Below, one piece after another: positions 5,568 to 7,166 of a stretch of 7,166 bases of DNA. This DNA is from Ilumatobacteraceae bacterium (GTDB lineage Bacteria; Actinomycetota; Acidimicrobiia; Acidimicrobiales; Ilumatobacteraceae). The stretch is from NCBI GenBank assembly GCA_023257035.1, contig JALRDI010000292.1, positions 1-7,166 on the forward strand, written 5' to 3'. Position 1 is the first letter of the stretch; each line of letters begins with the position of its first letter. A program made the position numbers and the translations under genes. Under the pieces are notes generated by a model. It was not told where the DNA came from, did not search any database, and was given only the letters and a program-made list of their open reading frames with translations.

Positions 5568-6949
5568 CGCTGGTTGATCGCGTCGAGCAGCGCGTTCTCG
5601 ATGACCTCTGTCAGCGCCGGGTGGATGTAATAGACCTCGCGTGCAACCTGCGTCGCGGTCTGCGCAAACTGCATGGCCTGCACGAGAGGCTGAATGAGAG
5701 TCGCCGCTTGGGGTCCCATGATGTGTGCTCCAAGAATCTGGTCTGAGTCTCGGTCGACGATGACCTTCGCGAAACCTGGCGCGTCGCCGAGTGCCCAGCC
5801 ATATGCGGTGCCGGCGTAGTCGCGGCGGCCGATGAGCACATCGCTGCCGAGTGCATCAGCCTCTTGTTGGGTGAGACCGACCGAGGCGATTTGTGGGTGG
5901 CTGAATACTGCAGCGGGAACGTGTCGTTGAGTCACGACTCGCAAGTCATCGGGGTGAGCCATATTCCAGAACGCGACATCAACCTCGGCATTCGCAACGT
6001 GCTTCAGTTGATAATCATTCGCGACATCCCCAATTGCCCAGATCCCGGGAACATTCGTGCGCATATGTGCGTCCACCGAGAGCGTGCCGTGGTTGTGAGT
6101 ATCTACACCAACTACAACGCAGTTCAGTAGGTCAGAATTCGGTTCGCGCCCCGTTGCGAGCAACAGTTCGTCGACGACAACGATCTCTCCGGCGCAATGC
6201 ACCTCAATACCATCTGCTGTCCGTTCGACCTTTGAGGGAAGGTGTCCAAGATGAAGAGACACCCGATTACCAAATTCCTCTGTGAATGCTGTCGAGACGT
6301 CACGGTCATGGCGAGACAGCATCATCGACGATCGGTTGAACAACGTGACCTGTGATCCGAGCCCGGAGAACACGTGACCCATTTCGGCAGCGATGTATCC
6401 GCCACCGATAATTCCGAGCCGTCGCGGAAGTGTGTCCAATCTCATGATCGAATCGCTTGTGTGAAAGCCGCACTCGGAAAGCCCACTGATCGGAGGGATC
6501 GTCGGGCGGGAGCCAACTGCAACCAATACCTGCGGAGCAGAGATCACCTGACCGTCGACATCGATCGAATGCATTCCTTCGACATCGGATCGAATGAATT
6601 GGCCGGTGCCCTCGATGAGGGTGACGTTTTCGCAGCGCTCAGCACGATATTCACGACCACCCTCAGCAATCGGATCAATTCGACCGAAGACTCGATCACG
6701 GATCGCGACCCAATCTGCGTTATTCACCGAAATGTCAACACCAATTGAGGCCGCCTCAGCGGCTTCAACCGCGCGATCAGCGGGCAGGACAAACATTTTC
6801 GACGGGATGCAGCCCTTGTTGAGGCAGGTGCCGCCAAATACGTCCCGTTCGACCATGGCAATGCGCCAATCGTTGAGAAACTCGGGAATGTGGTTGCCAG
6901 AGCCTGACCCAATGATGATGAGGTCGAACTCGTTGCCGCTTTCTGACAT
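5564..6949 (-). CDS. mtr: Mycothione reductase
   Basis: A 461-residue flavoprotein disulfide reductase matching mycothione reductase of Mycobacterium along its length from memory. It reduces mycothiol disulfide with NADPH in the cytoplasm, keeping the actinobacterial thiol pool reduced. The FAD-binding motif is GSGSGN at 14-19, the Asn ending being typical of Mtr. The redox-active disulfide is Cys42-x4-Cys47 in GGTCLNKGCIPSKMF. DRVFGRIDPIA at 85-95 is an Mtr hallmark. The second nucleotide site is GIIGGGYIAAE at 179-189 with Arg206 fitting NADPH. GDV near 307-309 closes the FAD site, and the catalytic His443/Glu448 pair is in HPALTEVIEN. The open frame extends 30 codons upstream to 7039, but that extension (rich in Gly, Arg, Ala) is foreign to the family and overlaps the miaB start, so the ATG at 6949 is chosen. 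Its stop shares bases with the protease stop. Confidence 0.96.
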   Translation of the reverse strand: MSESGNEFDLIIIGSGSGNHIPEFLNDWRIAMVERDVFGGTCLNKGCIPSKMFVLPADRAVEAAEAASIGVDISVNNADWVAIRDRVFGRIDPIAEGGREYRAERCENVTLIEGTGQFIRSDVEGMHSIDVDGQVISAPQVLVAVGSRPTIPPISGLSECGFHTSDSIMRLDTLPRRLGIIGGGYIAAEMGHVFSGLGSQVTLFNRSSMMLSRHDRDVSTAFTEEFGNRVSLHLGHLPSKVERTADGIEVHCAGEIVVVDELLLATGREPNSDLLNCVVVGVDTHNHGTLSVDAHMRTNVPGIWAIGDVANDYQLKHVANAEVDVAFWNMAHPDDLRVVTQRHVPAAVFSHPQIASVGLTQQEADALGSDVLIGRRDYAGTAYGWALGDAPGFAKVIVDRDSDQILGAHIMGPQAATLIQPLVQAMQFAQTATQVAREVYYIHPALTEVIENALLDAINQR

Positions 6950-7037
6950 GTGTCCAGTCAACCACTTGCCCCGATACAAGTACTCATCGATCGCCTCTCG
7001 GTTCGGACTTCCTGCCGCCGCCACTAGCCTGAGGCCC
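6950..7037. promoter_or_regulatory. Divergent mtr-miaB intergenic region with a leaderless miaB promoter
   Basis: On the + strand TAGCCT (7025-7030) is a TANNNT -10 element followed by seven bases and the miaB ATG at 7038, predicting a leaderless mRNA. On the - strand the mtr ATG at 6949 is preceded at six bases by TTGACT (6961-6956), a poor -10 match, and no Shine-Dalgarno is evident. The mtr promoter therefore remains unclear. Confidence 0.5.
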
Positions 7038-7166
7038 ATGTCTGGCCGCTACGTCGTTCGCACCTATGGGTGTCAAATGAATGAGCATGACTCTGAACGC
7101 ATTGCCGGTTTACTTTCCGCCGATGGGTACGAAGAGGCAACCAATGAAGACGACGCTGACATTGTG
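7038..7166 (+). CDS. miaB: MiaB tRNA-2-methylthio-N6-dimethylallyladenosine synthase (3' partial)
   Basis: Only the first 43 residues are inside the window. They read as the N-terminal methylthiotransferase (UPF0004) domain: YVVRTYGCQMNEHDSERI, with Cys12 as the first of three conserved cysteines that bind the auxiliary iron-sulfur cluster, then LLSADGY and a DDADIV stretch that normally precedes NTC. The QMNEHDSE pattern points to MiaB rather than RimO or MtaB. The enzyme is a radical-SAM protein that methylthiolates i6A37 of tRNAs reading UNN codons. The start ATG at 7038 is supported by TAGCCT seven bases upstream and by the family's short N-terminus. In many actinobacteria miaB follows recA-recX; here three genes, none of them recX, separate it from recA. 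Confidence 0.93.
   Translation, partial: MSGRYVVRTYGCQMNEHDSERIAGLLSADGYEEATNEDDADIV

Noticed and set aside
6950..7039. 30-codon N-terminal extension of mycothione reductase
   Set aside because: The extension does not resemble the family, which begins just before the FAD motif, and it would overlap the miaB start and its promoter.
1..7166. A novel defence, mobile or CRISPR-like system
   Set aside because: I saw no transposase, integrase, toxin-antitoxin pair, spaced repeats or tRNA; nearly all sequence is explained by chromosomal genes of mostly familiar types.

Overview
The window looks like ordinary chromosomal DNA of a moderate-GC actinobacterium. The key evidence is a convincing mycothione reductase gene (mycothiol is an actinobacterial thiol), an actinobacterial-type LexA/SOS box in front of recA, and a secreted trypsin-like protease carrying a C-terminal domain typical of actinobacterial exported proteins. 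Acidimicrobiia (Ilumatobacter-like lineages) is my best guess below phylum level, but this is inference from gene style, not proven by the sequence.

Layout, left to right: (1) 2-1096 (+), 5'-truncated class-III aminotransferase of the glutamate-1-semialdehyde aminomutase type. (2) 1097-1900 (-), a four-helix membrane protein with a large loop that I do not recognise. Its stop abuts the aminotransferase stop. (3) 1938-2408 (+), a DUF983-like zinc-ribbon membrane protein, divergent from (2) across only 37 bp. (4) 2409-2737, a non-coding region with the recA promoter, SOS box, leader hairpin and Shine-Dalgarno. (5) 2738-3784 (+), intact recA without an intein. (6) A hairpin at 3792-3819 serving as a likely bidirectional terminator. 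(7) 3804-4214 (-), a small four-helix membrane protein. (8) 4275-5567 (+), secreted trypsin-like protease. (9) 5564-6949 (-), mycothione reductase, whose stop codon overlaps that of the protease. (10) 7038-7166 (+), the first 43 codons of miaB, cut by the window end.

The genes alternate in strand almost one by one, so most are single-gene transcription units rather than an operon. Functional themes are DNA repair (recA), thiol redox balance (mtr), tRNA modification (miaB) and envelope or export (three membrane proteins and the protease). No recX lies next to recA. Several genes share a TANNNT hexamer 6-7 nt before the start codon and lack a Shine-Dalgarno, indicating leaderless transcripts; recA is the exception, with a leader and a strong ribosome-binding site.

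I found no mobile element, CRISPR array, tRNA, rRNA, or evidence for a novel multi-gene system. The most interesting observations are the leaderless-start pattern, the abrupt change of codon style inside the protease's C-terminal domain, the hairpin with a stop codon in its loop, and the very compact divergent and convergent gene junctions.
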